From Actinomycetes bacterium (GTDB lineage Bacteria > Actinomycetota > Acidimicrobiia > Acidimicrobiales > JAKAVM01): 45,276 nt of DNA. Position 1 is the first letter of the stretch. Each line of letters opens with the position of its first letter. The stretch lies in the NCBI GenBank assembly GCA_021827485.1, contig JAKAVM010000106.1, positions 1-45,276 of the forward strand, given 5' to 3'. The notes below the pieces were generated by a model. The model was not told the origin of the DNA. It made no database searches and saw only the letters and a list, made by a program, of their open reading frames with translations. This document shows positions 1-9,307 of this stretch, piece after piece. A program made the translations under genes and the position numbers.

Positions 1-1
1 G

Positions 2-1393
2 CTGCCTAGCGGGGCTGAAACTCCACCAGCGATGTCGCGCGAATCATTTTGGGAACTAATGTCAATGGCAGCCTTGACGGCAAGCACGACCCCTCCGTTT
101 TTCTTTTGGCTTGACCACTGTGGATTTGGAGAGAATTGGGAGAAACCTGAGTGGGGTTCTTCACCATCGTCGTTAGATACTTACGTCAAGAAATCCCGCC
201 CAGATTGGGAGCGATATATACGGCCAGGTCCTAAAGTGAATCCTCGCGTTCTTTTTGAACCTGGAACCAATGCTTTACGTCGCACTCGTGGGGGAGGAAG
301 AGGTATCTTGGCAAATTTATGGCCAAAGCTTGATTTGATCGTGTCGATAGACCAAAGGATAAATGGAGCAGGGATGTATGCCGATATCTTACTTCCTGCT
401 GCTCACGATACCGAGAGGGTGAATCTCCAGTATCCGATAACTCACTCTCTTGAGCTTGCATTTAGCGACAAGGTATCCGATCCGCGAGGTCAAGCACGCT
501 CAGATTGGCAGATCTTCTGTGATATTGCTGATGCAATAGCAACGTATGCAAATGAACACTCGTTTGGAGAAACCTTAGTCGGTAGATTCAGACCACATCG
601 TCTTGGCGACACGGGGGTGATCATGCACAAAGATGGAAGCCTTAGATCAGACGAAGCGCTTCTTGATGAGTTGGTACGCGATAGCGCTCTTTCAGGGGTG
701 TTCGATAAAGATACTTCCCTAACATCGCTTCGCGATAGTGGTTATGCACAAGTAACGGGAAATGGGTCATTACCGTCCGGAAGGATGCTTGGCTCACGGA
801 TAAGAGCCGACGAGACCTTCAGCGCTCAACGATGGAGTGTGGAGGGAGGGATGCCATACGCGACTACGACTGGTAGGGCCACTTTCTATGTAGATCACCC
901 ATGGTTCTTAGAGGCTGGCGAGGAGTTGCCTACTCACAAGGATCCTCCTCGCGTCGGTGGGGATCGTCGTTTTGCGCTTACTGGTGGCCATCCACGTTGG
1001 AGTATCCACGCTTGCAACTCCACCAACCCTGTGATTCTGGAAACCACTAGAGGTCATCCTACTTTGGTCATTAATCCTAGAGACGCGCAAGAACTTCAGA
1101 TTTGTGATGATGATTTAGTACAGGTGGAAAATGACTTAGGCACATTTGTGGTGCACGCTAGGGTTGGATTTGGTTCCCGTCCAGGACAAGTAGTGCTATA
1201 TTCCGCGTGGGAGTCCTATGGATTTAGTAACTGGCAAGATGGGACGATGATAGAAGCAGGCATGGTCAAATGGTTGCATTTAGCTACCGACTGGGGCCAT
1301 TTACGATTCATGCCCGAGCAGTGGCAGCCGTCGCCTTCTGATCGTGCAACGAGAGTTGACTTGAAGAAAGTTCGGGGTCCTATCCGGCCCTAA
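2..1393 (+). CDS. Molybdopterin-dependent oxidoreductase (DMSO-reductase superfamily), C-terminal part, truncated at left edge
   Basis: Frame is open to the window edge upstream of ATG 32. Typical motifs: 'LDLIVSIDQRINGAGMYADILLPAAHDTER' and a C-terminal molydop-binding-like region 'HPTLVINPRDAQELQICDDDLVQVENDLGTFVVHARV'. Confidence 0.85.
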   Translation: MPSGAETPPAMSRESFWELMSMAALTASTTPPFFFWLDHCGFGENWEKPEWGSSPSSLDTYVKKSRPDWERYIRPGPKVNPRVLFEPGTNALRRTRGGGRGILANLWPKLDLIVSIDQRINGAGMYADILLPAAHDTERVNLQYPITHSLELAFSDKVSDPRGQARSDWQIFCDIADAIATYANEHSFGETLVGRFRPHRLGDTGVIMHKDGSLRSDEALLDELVRDSALSGVFDKDTSLTSLRDSGYAQVTGNGSLPSGRMLGSRIRADETFSAQRWSVEGGMPYATTTGRATFYVDHPWFLEAGEELPTHKDPPRVGGDRRFALTGGHPRWSIHACNSTNPVILETTRGHPTLVINPRDAQELQICDDDLVQVENDLGTFVVHARVGFGSRPGQVVLYSAWESYGFSNWQDGTMIEAGMVKWLHLATDWGHLRFMPEQWQPSPSDRATRVDLKKVRGPIRP

Positions 1394-1530
1394 GTTCCGC
1401 CCCACTGGTAAGGTCTATTCGGCCCTAAGTTCCGCCCCACTGGTAAGGTCTATTCGGCCCTAAGTTCCGCCCCACTGGTAAGGCCAATTTGGTGCTAAGG
1501 TCCACCCCACCAGCAATACCTATTTCGCAG
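1376..1530. repeat. Left 35-bp tandem repeat array (~4.4 units)
   Basis: Units at 1376, 1411, 1446, 1481 and partial 1516; consensus aggtctattcggccctaagttccgccccactggta. Units 2 and 3 are identical. Confidence 0.95.
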
Positions 1531-1620
1531 GGTTTCACTATCGACTTTTAGTTTGGAAAAACCTTAGGTGGTACACTAAATCCGATTATTACTTACGAAA
1601 TAGACAAAGGAGGGTCCTGA

Positions 1621-1998
1621 ATGGTTACCCCGCCCGAGCCGATGCAAATGGCAGGCCCAGGTCAAATGGTCAGTCTGGCAGCGCTGCACGAGATAGTTTC
1701 ACGCCAGTTCGGCGACCTAGTGAAGGCGGTGGTTGATGTCGAGAAAGGCACGATGGTGATAGGCGGGGAACTGCACGCCGACGAGGAGGCGTTCTTATTG
1801 GACATCGGCTCTCGCCAGAGCGACTTGTGGGGGATCAATCTTTACCCCGCCCAATACGGTGAACTGGATTGGCTGGAGTTTGATTCGATGATCAACCTGC
1901 GTCCCTCGCAGGGCAACCGATCTCGATCCGTCGAAGACCCCACCATCCGGCACCAAATCACTGAAATTGTCGCGCAGCTGGTAAGAAACGATGGCTGA
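1621..1998 (+). CDS. Small protein resembling DUF5674 family
   Basis: 125 aa; 'LHADEEAFLLDIGSRQSDLWGINLYP...EFDSMINLRPSQGNRSRSVEDPTIRHQI'. Strong SD 'aaaggaggg' just upstream of ATG. Confidence 0.75.
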   Translation: MVTPPEPMQMAGPGQMVSLAALHEIVSRQFGDLVKAVVDVEKGTMVIGGELHADEEAFLLDIGSRQSDLWGINLYPAQYGELDWLEFDSMINLRPSQGNRSRSVEDPTIRHQITEIVAQLVRNDG

Positions 1999-2350
1999 AG
2001 ATAATCTGTCCACTCAGACGCTGCCCCTTGGACATTCCGGGTTGGTCGGGGGGCGCTGGGAGCAACTCACCTTGGTAGAGCAACTTGGCAACATCGGTTC
2101 AGAAGTCGGTAGGGCCATCAGAGCGAAGTCTGCAGGGAATAATGAACGATCTCAGGCTGCATTCTATCGGGCCCTCGAACTATTCGATGCGACTGCCGTT
2201 TGTACCCGGTCGGCGGCTCGACGCGAAGTCCTCCGCGCCCGGGAAGTCGTCTGTGATTATCTGGTCGGCGACAACGACTATAACTCGGATGCCTCATCGT
2301 TGGAGGCGTACTTCATCCCGTTCGCAATGGCCGCTCGCTCCGGGAGGTAA
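1991..2350 (+). CDS. Small conserved hypothetical protein, partner of the DUF5674-like gene
   Basis: 119 aa; starts 8 bp inside the preceding ORF; 'EQLGNIGSEVGRAIRAKSAGNNERSQAAFYRALELFDATAVC...REVVCDYLVGDNDYNSDASSLEAYFIPFAMAAR'. Confidence 0.75.
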   Translation: MAEDNLSTQTLPLGHSGLVGGRWEQLTLVEQLGNIGSEVGRAIRAKSAGNNERSQAAFYRALELFDATAVCTRSAARREVLRAREVVCDYLVGDNDYNSDASSLEAYFIPFAMAARSGR

Positions 2351-2502
2351 GGTCCACCCAGTACTTAGTTGCGCCACTAGCTAAGATGTACCAGGTATTT
2401 AGTCCCGCCCCACCAGCAATACCTATCCGACGCCAAGTTCCGCCCCACCAGCAATACCTATCCGACGCCAAGTTCCGTCCCACCAGCAATACCTATTCGG
2501 CG
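2349..2502. repeat. Right 35-bp tandem repeat array (~4.4 units), same family as 1376-1530
   Basis: Units at 2349, 2384, 2419, 2454 and partial 2489; consensus atacctatccgacgccaagttccgccccaccagca. First two units are degenerate but in phase. Confidence 0.93.
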
Positions 2503-3734
2503 TTTGCAAATGTTAATATAACAATTTTCGAAACGGAACTATCGCCTTGAATGACATCAACTGTTCCAACAAGTTCAGTTCCTGATGGGTTCCAAGAACT
2601 GTCCGCGCAAATAACCCTTAGATTGCTGGACGAAGTTTGCGAGGAAGGTGAGTTGAAGAAGGTAATCTGTTTTTTCCCGGTTCCATTGGCATTCATAAGC
2701 CACCAATCAGTTCGTAGGGTCAGTCCCCAATTGGAGGCTGGGGTAAATGGCTCTCCTTGGCTAGTGATCCAAGCAATGTGTTTCCCGTCAGGAGTCATTG
2801 AAGCATGTTCATTCCAAGAACTTGTATTTGGAGTCAATAATACTGGGCTCTGCTGGCTTGCCGGATACCACTCCCATATTCCAAGCGCACATGCCTTGCA
2901 TGAGTTCTCATAAGGGCTATTCATGTTTGAAGAGAAAATCAACTCACCATTAGGTGTAAAACCATGCGTCTCATAAAAGGTACTCCGGTCAGAAATGCCA
3001 GGCCTAAACACTTTCTCTTCAGACAAATATGGGCGCCCTGAAGGGTCTATTTGGAACCTGGCAATATGAATATCCCATTGCCGAGTGAAGGTACCTGCAC
3101 CTCTGTCATAGCCTGCCCAAGCTAACTCTTGTCCATTTCGGGAAAATTGTGGATGTAAGATAGCATCGCCACGCGAGATATGAGTTAGCTGATAAAAACT
3201 CTTTCCATCTGGGGTTGCGGCCCACAAATTATTGTCGAATCCTGCTCCGCCTTGGGCAAGTTGAGGAGGTACGTAACCTAGTGAGGGATCTTCGGATTGG
3301 AAAATAATGAAATTACCATTTGGTGCCCATAACGGAATATCATTACTCAGGTGTGCTATCTGGTTGCTCGTACAGGTCAAGCACCGAGGGTTGCTTCCAC
3401 TAGCGCTAGATGTGTATATATCTGCATAACGTGTACCACTTACAATATGATCATCTAGACTATAGGCAATTGGCCCCTGTGGACTCCACGAGACGCGTCC
3501 GCCATATTTATTCACCAAGACTCTTACTCCCACCACAGGAGAACCAGGCCATCCGTTAGTTGGGAACAGTGAGGTTGTCTGTGTCGGACTAAGAGTCAGC
3601 GGAGTAGTCCGACCTACGTTATTGCGAGATAGTAGCCTGCGTAACAAGTGGTGACCGCAGGATGTCGAACTTAGCGCCGCTAATAGCAAAAAGGAGAAAA
3701 TGATAAAGCCAGACTTTGTCTTTTGAAGTTGCAC
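2493..3734 (-). CDS. TolB/WD40-like beta-propeller lipoprotein
   Basis: 413 aa; lipobox-like 'LAALSSTSC'; repeated 'LWAPNGNFIIF', 'QFSRNGQELAWAG', 'MTPDGKHIAWIT' propeller motifs. Confidence 0.75.
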   Translation of the reverse strand: MQLQKTKSGFIIFSFLLLAALSSTSCGHHLLRRLLSRNNVGRTTPLTLSPTQTTSLFPTNGWPGSPVVGVRVLVNKYGGRVSWSPQGPIAYSLDDHIVSGTRYADIYTSSASGSNPRCLTCTSNQIAHLSNDIPLWAPNGNFIIFQSEDPSLGYVPPQLAQGGAGFDNNLWAATPDGKSFYQLTHISRGDAILHPQFSRNGQELAWAGYDRGAGTFTRQWDIHIARFQIDPSGRPYLSEEKVFRPGISDRSTFYETHGFTPNGELIFSSNMNSPYENSCKACALGIWEWYPASQQSPVLLTPNTSSWNEHASMTPDGKHIAWITSQGEPFTPASNWGLTLRTDWWLMNANGTGKKQITFFNSPSSQTSSSNLRVICADSSWNPSGTELVGTVDVIQGDSSVSKIVILTFANAE

Positions 3735-3825
3735 GCTTCTATACTAACAAAAAGGACTTGGGCTCTAAGTCCACAAAACTTGCTTGGAGCACAAGAACAA
3801 CTAGTCATCTAGGTTAGGAGGCACC

Positions 3826-4668
3826 TTGATCGAAGGGATTGCCGGAAAGGTTGCGCTCGTTACAGGAGCAGCAAGGCCGCGTAGTATTGGTCGGGCCACA
3901 GCCATTAGATTGGCTCGTGAAGGAGCCGATGTAGCATGCTTGGATATTGCACAACCCTATAGCGACTTTCCAGGATATGGCCTAGGCAGTAAAGATGACC
4001 TCGATGGGCTGGTAGGGGTCATCACTTCACTAGGAAGGCGCTCGATCGCTGTTCAAGCGGATGTTACAAGTAGCAAACAAGTTATTGGTGCAGTTGACAA
4101 AGTATCACGCGAACTAGGTGGAATAAATATTCTGGTAAATTGCGCTGGAGGAGCAGGGTTTGGAATGGGCGCGGGTCCATTGCTAACTTTATCGGAGTCA
4201 GAGATGCGTAAAGTTATTGACGTCAATCTAATTGGCACTTGGCTAATGTGTAGGTCGGTTGTAAGTAAGATGATCGAAAGTGGAGGGGGAGGCCGGATTG
4301 TCAATATATCGTCACAAGCTGGGAAGCGAGGTTTTCCGCTACTTGGGGCATACTGTGCAGCGAAGGCGGGTGTAATTTTGCTGACACAAGTACTAGCCTT
4401 GGAATTAGGTCCAGCTGGAATTACGGTTAACGCAATTTGTCCAGGTACGGTAGACACAGATCTGCTAAACAAAGATCACCAGTTTGAAAAAATGATGGGT
4501 AGCTTGGAAGCCGGTGGATTTGAAGCATGGGTTCGTCGAGAGATCCCAATAGGGCGAATTGAAGAGCCAGAAGATGTAGCGGGGGCAGTTTGCTTTCTCT
4601 GCAGCAACGATGGTGGATATATTACAGGTGAAGCGCTCAATGTGAGCGGTGGGCAGACAATGGTATGA
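3826..4668 (+). CDS. SDR-family NAD(P)-dependent oxidoreductase
   Basis: TTG start with SD 'aggaggcacc'; 'GKVALVTGAARPRSIGRA', 'NVSSQAG-like' catalytic Ser, 'YCAAKAG', 'GGYITGEALNVSGGQTMV'. Confidence 0.93.
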   Translation: MIEGIAGKVALVTGAARPRSIGRATAIRLAREGADVACLDIAQPYSDFPGYGLGSKDDLDGLVGVITSLGRRSIAVQADVTSSKQVIGAVDKVSRELGGINILVNCAGGAGFGMGAGPLLTLSESEMRKVIDVNLIGTWLMCRSVVSKMIESGGGGRIVNISSQAGKRGFPLLGAYCAAKAGVILLTQVLALELGPAGITVNAICPGTVDTDLLNKDHQFEKMMGSLEAGGFEAWVRREIPIGRIEEPEDVAGAVCFLCSNDGGYITGEALNVSGGQTMV

Positions 4669-5588
4669 CCAAGAGTGTCGAAATAGCAATAGAAGATAGC
4701 CAGTTCGGAACCCTTGTATTCGATGCAATTACAGAAGGTGACCCTAATGGGCGGCCCGTTATTTTGTTGCACGGCTTTCCCCAAACATCGCAATTGTGGA
4801 AGTCTCAGTTGTCTGGACTGGCCCAGGCTGGTTATTTCGCAATCGCGATTGATCAAAGAGGTTATTCACCAAGGGCTAGGCCTGAATCAATTGAAGCATA
4901 TCGTAGCGAATTTCTAACTAGAGATATTCTCTCGATTGCCGATACGTTAGGATTTGACAGATTTCACTTAGTTGGTCACGACTGGGGTGGAGTAGTGGCG
5001 TGGCATATTGCATGCCGTCATGGGGATAGGCTTCTGTCAGTAAATATACTTTCTACCCCTCATCCGGTTGCTTTGGCCAGGGCTATTATTGGCTCGGATG
5101 ATCTAAATGTGTCGCCAGAAGAAGTTCTATTGGAGCGAGGAGATTTGTTGACCGATCAAGCTAAGCGGTCGTCATATATGGAGTTTTTCAGACGCGAAGG
5201 CTCTGAGGATGACCTGCTTGCTAATGAAATGACTGGATTGAAACTTCTACTAGAAGCAAGCGGTCTATCTCAGGAGATGGCAGCCCCATATTTGAAAGTC
5301 CTTGGCAACAAAGCTGCTCTACGAGCTGGACTCAATTGGTACCGTGCAACGGATTTGAGTTCAATCCAAGATCTTGGTGCGACTAAGGTACCCACGCTGT
5401 TTATCTGGAGCACGGGCGACATAGCACTTGGCCCGGACCCAGCCTATGCGACTAAGTCTTACGTAGAAGGACCTTATAGATTTGAGGTTTTGGAGGGAGT
5501 TTCGCATTGGATAGCTGACGAAGTTCCCGATAAAGTTACAGAACTTCTGCTAGGTCATATTGGGACTTATAACTCTCCTGACAAGTAA
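4665..5588 (+). CDS. Alpha/beta hydrolase (epoxide hydrolase-like)
   Basis: ATGA overlap with the SDR gene; 'PVILLHGFPQTSQLWKSQL', nucleophile 'VGHDWGGVVAW', 'GVSHWIADEVP'. Confidence 0.92.
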   Translation: MTKSVEIAIEDSQFGTLVFDAITEGDPNGRPVILLHGFPQTSQLWKSQLSGLAQAGYFAIAIDQRGYSPRARPESIEAYRSEFLTRDILSIADTLGFDRFHLVGHDWGGVVAWHIACRHGDRLLSVNILSTPHPVALARAIIGSDDLNVSPEEVLLERGDLLTDQAKRSSYMEFFRREGSEDDLLANEMTGLKLLLEASGLSQEMAAPYLKVLGNKAALRAGLNWYRATDLSSIQDLGATKVPTLFIWSTGDIALGPDPAYATKSYVEGPYRFEVLEGVSHWIADEVPDKVTELLLGHIGTYNSPDK

Positions 5589-5601
5589 GTCCCTATCTGA
5601 G

Positions 5602-5676
5602 TCGGGGTGCCGGGATTCGAACCCGGGACCTCCTGCTCCCAAAGCAGGCGCGCTAACCAAGCTGCGCTACACCCCG
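5602..5676 (-). tRNA. tRNA-Pro (anticodon UGG)
   Basis: Reverse complement CGGGGTGTAGCGCAGCTTGGTTAGCGCGCCTGCTTTGGGAGCAGGAGGTCCCGGGTTCGAATCCCGGCACCCCGA; cloverleaf arms and TTCGAAT loop present. CCA not encoded. Confidence 0.95.
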
Positions 5677-5926
5677 AATAAGCAAAGTTCCCGTCTAAAC
5701 CACAGCGACCGCATAGGGTGTTGCCGCACGAGAATTTTTGAGGGAACACATATACTCTACGCTCAATTGAACAAAATACCAAAGTTGAAGAGGTCTAATT
5801 TTACAAACAGGGGTCGTGGAGGCAGATTCTGATTTTTTGCCTAGTACTCAGACGCAAAAGGGCCAAAATGTCTCAGTGATCTAGTACATTGACTGATATG
5901 TTCTCTCAAAAAGCACCGGCCGAAAT

Positions 5927-8900
5927 TTGCCACGAGACTTCCAAGGCACCGGACCTTCCCAAGCAATTGAAGGTAGTCGGTTGATCTACTTAGTCGAGCG
6001 AGCATCCGAAGCCCAAAGTGTGATTGGTCAGATTATTTCAAAGGCAAAGAGCGACGACCCGATGTCTCCGGTCACAGTTGTAGTCAATAACCGGATTGCC
6101 CAAATCAAACTAAGGCGTAATTTGGCTCTGGAGGCGACAAGTGCAACTGGTTTGAACAAGCCAAACGTTACGAACGTACAATTTACTCACTTTGACTCAA
6201 TCGTTCGCTCATTTTATGGGAGATTATATGCTAACAGTTCCACCGATATACCTATTGAGAGCCTTAGCACACAAAGTCAGAGAAATGCTTGTTTGATAAG
6301 AGCACTTCAAGCTCGTGGCATACCAGTAGCCAACTTTAGAGGGACCAGTTCATCGCTGGGTCAACTATATTCAACAATGGAACAAATATCGTTTGCCGAT
6401 CCACAAGTATTGTCTAAGTTAGGTAGCAATAGCGAACTAGCTAAGTTGTATGCAACATTTTGTGATATGCTTAGAAATAAGTCATTGATCTTGTTGGGAG
6501 ATATCTATAATAAAGTCTTGAAGAAGCTTGCTGACAAACAAGACCCTCTGGTGAATAGTGAGGCTTTTGGGAGAAGCTTTTTCGGTGAATTCGGGGAATT
6601 AGTGTTCTATCTTGCGCGCACTTCTAACTATCTGACCGATAATCTAATTCTCGCTATTTATGAGTGGTACCAAAGAATGAGGCCGCAATATGACGGTGAA
6701 ATTTCGCTCGTTTTTCAGACAGTCTTAGGGCAAGGGGAAGATTTGCAGGAAGATAAGTTACACTCACTTTTCTTGAGGGAAGATAATGATGGTGAAGCTC
6801 CGGCAGAGATGCCACCAAACTCCAATGAAGTAGTGGTAAATATTCTGAGTACACCTGAACCTGATGAAGAAGTTCGAGCGGTGGTACGCAGAATATTGGA
6901 TTCAGTGCAACTTGGCACCCCAATTCATCAAATCGCATTGTTTTACAGTTCTACGAATCCATACAAACAGCTTATCCATGATCAGCTTACCGGGGCGGCA
7001 ATACCGTTCAATGGTGCCGTGCAGAATTCACTGGCTCAAGTGAATATTGGAAAGTTCGTATTAGGACTTTTTGATTTTATCTCCAATGACTTCCATATTC
7101 GTAGGTTTGCCGATTGGATTGTTGCTAGCAATTTACGACCACGTATTCAAGAATCGACTTCAATGCAAGTCTCGGCCTTTACGATAGCCAAGCAGCTTAC
7201 TATTGCAGAGTTTGAACTTGGGAGTGACGTAAAATCTACACTTGAAAATATTCAGATCTGGCTCGCGAGAAAATGCAATTCAAGTCGAGCTATGGCGAAT
7301 GTATCGCAAGAGGAGCAAATAATACTCTCGCTGACACATCTGTTGGTAAAGCAGCTCACCTACTCTTTTGGGAAACTGACTCAGGCTAGCACTTGGAGCG
7401 AACTTTCGAGCTTTCTAATTAGGATCGTTGATTACTTTTTCCCCGATGATGTCATACCTGAAGAAAAAGTCAAATTACAAATAGGCAGGGTCATCGACGC
7501 TATTGATGAACTATCCTCTAACGATCAGTCTGGAATCAACCTTGATCTAGTCATGGCTGGTGCAATTCTCAATTGCAATTTAGAAAGTGCTAAAGAGCGT
7601 CATGGTCTGTTGGGAAGTGGGATAACGGTAGGTCCTTTAGGAATGGTTGACGAGGTTCATTGGGAAGAGACATTCTTGCTTGGATGCACGGATGGTTGGC
7701 TGCCTTTTAGGGAAAGAGGAACCCCACTTTTCCAGGAGGAAAGTGATGTATTAGCGAAGTTTGAGATTAGCAGTCCCAATGCTGAAATATTCAATCAGTG
7801 GAAGAGTTTGCATCTTTTACTTGCAAACTCCAATAAGTGCACTTTATCATTCCCGCGCTCAAAGCAGTTAGACGCTTCAATATCTTATCCGTCTCTGTGG
7901 TTAGCTGAGTTGGCAGATACAGTATCGGCCACCAACCAGACGATGACTGAAGGTTCTCGCTCACCTGTGTCTACCCCTTCTTTTAGAATTATCTGCGAGC
8001 AAATCGATAATTTTCAAACAGATAGACTTAGCCCAATATCGCTTCAGGATTTTGATATAACCTCCGTAGAAAATTGGAACTCTCAAGGAAATAAGCTCTC
8101 AACTCACTATCTAAGCAAGATAGAAAGTAGTTTTGCCAGAGTAATTGAATGTAGGCAGAGACGTAAGTCAGGTTCGATTTCCGAGTGGGAGGGTAGCTTA
8201 GCAGCTGACAAGAGCTTATTAGAGATGCCAGTATCGGCTAGCCGACTTATCAAGTACTTGTCCTGTCCTTTTTCTTACTTCCTATCCAACATCTTGAAGA
8301 TTTCTACTCTCGAACCTGACGATCTACAGTTTGGTTTTAGTGCACTTCAGCGAGGTCAGCTAATTCATGAAATCTTGGACAAAGTCTATTCACGCTGCTT
8401 TTTGAGCACAACAGATAGCACTAGCAATGAAGTTTTAGAATTATTTGCTCTCATAGCCTCGAAAGATGAGGTCGCTAAAGGGATGTCGGGCACTCTTGAA
8501 ATGGCGCTCAGGAACCTCGAAGATGTAGCGGCGGAGATTGATAAAGGTAATAATTATGCGCACGCCTCTCTTCCTCTGATACTTAAGCAAGAACTCTTCG
8601 GGCAGATCGTGGCAGAAGTTCGCAAGTATATTATCTGGGATTTTGAGCAACGTAACTGTTCGGGTAATTTCCCGATTGGTTGTGAAGTTTGCTTTGACCA
8701 GAAATGTGAATCAAGCACTGCTCAGTGCACTGACGACATTGCATGGCGGGGAAGAATAGATAGAATCGATTACAACTCGGAAACTGGATTTGAGGTAATT
8801 GACTACAAGACAGGAATGAAGAATTCTCACTCTTCGGGATCGTTCAGTAATGACCTTGATACCAATTCACTCCAGCTGGCAGTTTATATTCAAGCACTAG

Positions 8901-9307
8901 CCAATCAGGATGCCAATGCAACAGTTGCTGCTTCGATCCACCACATAACACCTGAAGAGTATCCTAGCAAGACTGAGTATATCATGGGATCTGATCAAGT
9001 TGGCCAGGCAAACTTAGTATTTGATGAAATAGTTCTAGGTATTCGTGAGGGTAACTTTCCTGCAATACCCGGTCCGGCAAGCGGGTGGAGATCGAATAGT
9101 CGGATTCGTGTACGCTCACCACACTCGGAGTTTCTTCAATCACAAGATGAGCTTTACGGTGGAGATAGGTTTGAGAATTGCAGATTTTGCGGATTCAATA
9201 CGATATGTCCAACTGATAGGGACTTGCGGTGGAACAAGATACGCAAAGATAAGAATCTGGGTTCAGTAGTGGGCTTGATTGAAGCAATTGAAAGTGAGGA
9301 CGACTAA
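5927..9307 (+). CDS. AddB-like PD-(D/E)XK nuclease / inactive helicase subunit with Fe-S cluster motif
   Basis: 1126 aa; 'GLGMVDEVHWEETFLLGCTDGWLPFRE'-type segment, nuclease 'GRIDRIDYNSETGFEVIDYKTG', C-terminal 'CRFCGFNTICPTDR' with upstream 'LSCPFSYFLSN'. No N-terminal Walker A seen. Confidence 0.85.
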   Translation: MPRDFQGTGPSQAIEGSRLIYLVERASEAQSVIGQIISKAKSDDPMSPVTVVVNNRIAQIKLRRNLALEATSATGLNKPNVTNVQFTHFDSIVRSFYGRLYANSSTDIPIESLSTQSQRNACLIRALQARGIPVANFRGTSSSLGQLYSTMEQISFADPQVLSKLGSNSELAKLYATFCDMLRNKSLILLGDIYNKVLKKLADKQDPLVNSEAFGRSFFGEFGELVFYLARTSNYLTDNLILAIYEWYQRMRPQYDGEISLVFQTVLGQGEDLQEDKLHSLFLREDNDGEAPAEMPPNSNEVVVNILSTPEPDEEVRAVVRRILDSVQLGTPIHQIALFYSSTNPYKQLIHDQLTGAAIPFNGAVQNSLAQVNIGKFVLGLFDFISNDFHIRRFADWIVASNLRPRIQESTSMQVSAFTIAKQLTIAEFELGSDVKSTLENIQIWLARKCNSSRAMANVSQEEQIILSLTHLLVKQLTYSFGKLTQASTWSELSSFLIRIVDYFFPDDVIPEEKVKLQIGRVIDAIDELSSNDQSGINLDLVMAGAILNCNLESAKERHGLLGSGITVGPLGMVDEVHWEETFLLGCTDGWLPFRERGTPLFQEESDVLAKFEISSPNAEIFNQWKSLHLLLANSNKCTLSFPRSKQLDASISYPSLWLAELADTVSATNQTMTEGSRSPVSTPSFRIICEQIDNFQTDRLSPISLQDFDITSVENWNSQGNKLSTHYLSKIESSFARVIECRQRRKSGSISEWEGSLAADKSLLEMPVSASRLIKYLSCPFSYFLSNILKISTLEPDDLQFGFSALQRGQLIHEILDKVYSRCFLSTTDSTSNEVLELFALIASKDEVAKGMSGTLEMALRNLEDVAAEIDKGNNYAHASLPLILKQELFGQIVAEVRKYIIWDFEQRNCSGNFPIGCEVCFDQKCESSTAQCTDDIAWRGRIDRIDYNSETGFEVIDYKTGMKNSHSSGSFSNDLDTNSLQLAVYIQALANQDANATVAASIHHITPEEYPSKTEYIMGSDQVGQANLVFDEIVLGIREGNFPAIPGPASGWRSNSRIRVRSPHSEFLQSQDELYGGDRFENCRFCGFNTICPTDRDLRWNKIRKDKNLGSVVGLIEAIESEDD

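Noticed and set aside
2085-2384. 99-aa ORF overlapping the cassette partner gene
   Set aside because: Out-of-frame shadow ORF with no SD; the 1991-2350 frame has recognisable family-like motifs.
1376-2502. CRISPR array or integron attC sites
   Set aside because: The 35-bp units are directly abutting with no unique spacers, no cas genes or integrase are nearby, and no attC-like core/inverse core pairing was seen.
5560-5832. 90-aa ORF 'ESGCRDSNPGPPAPKAGALTKLRYTP'
   Set aside because: This is the classic spurious translation across a tRNA gene (antisense to tRNA-Pro).
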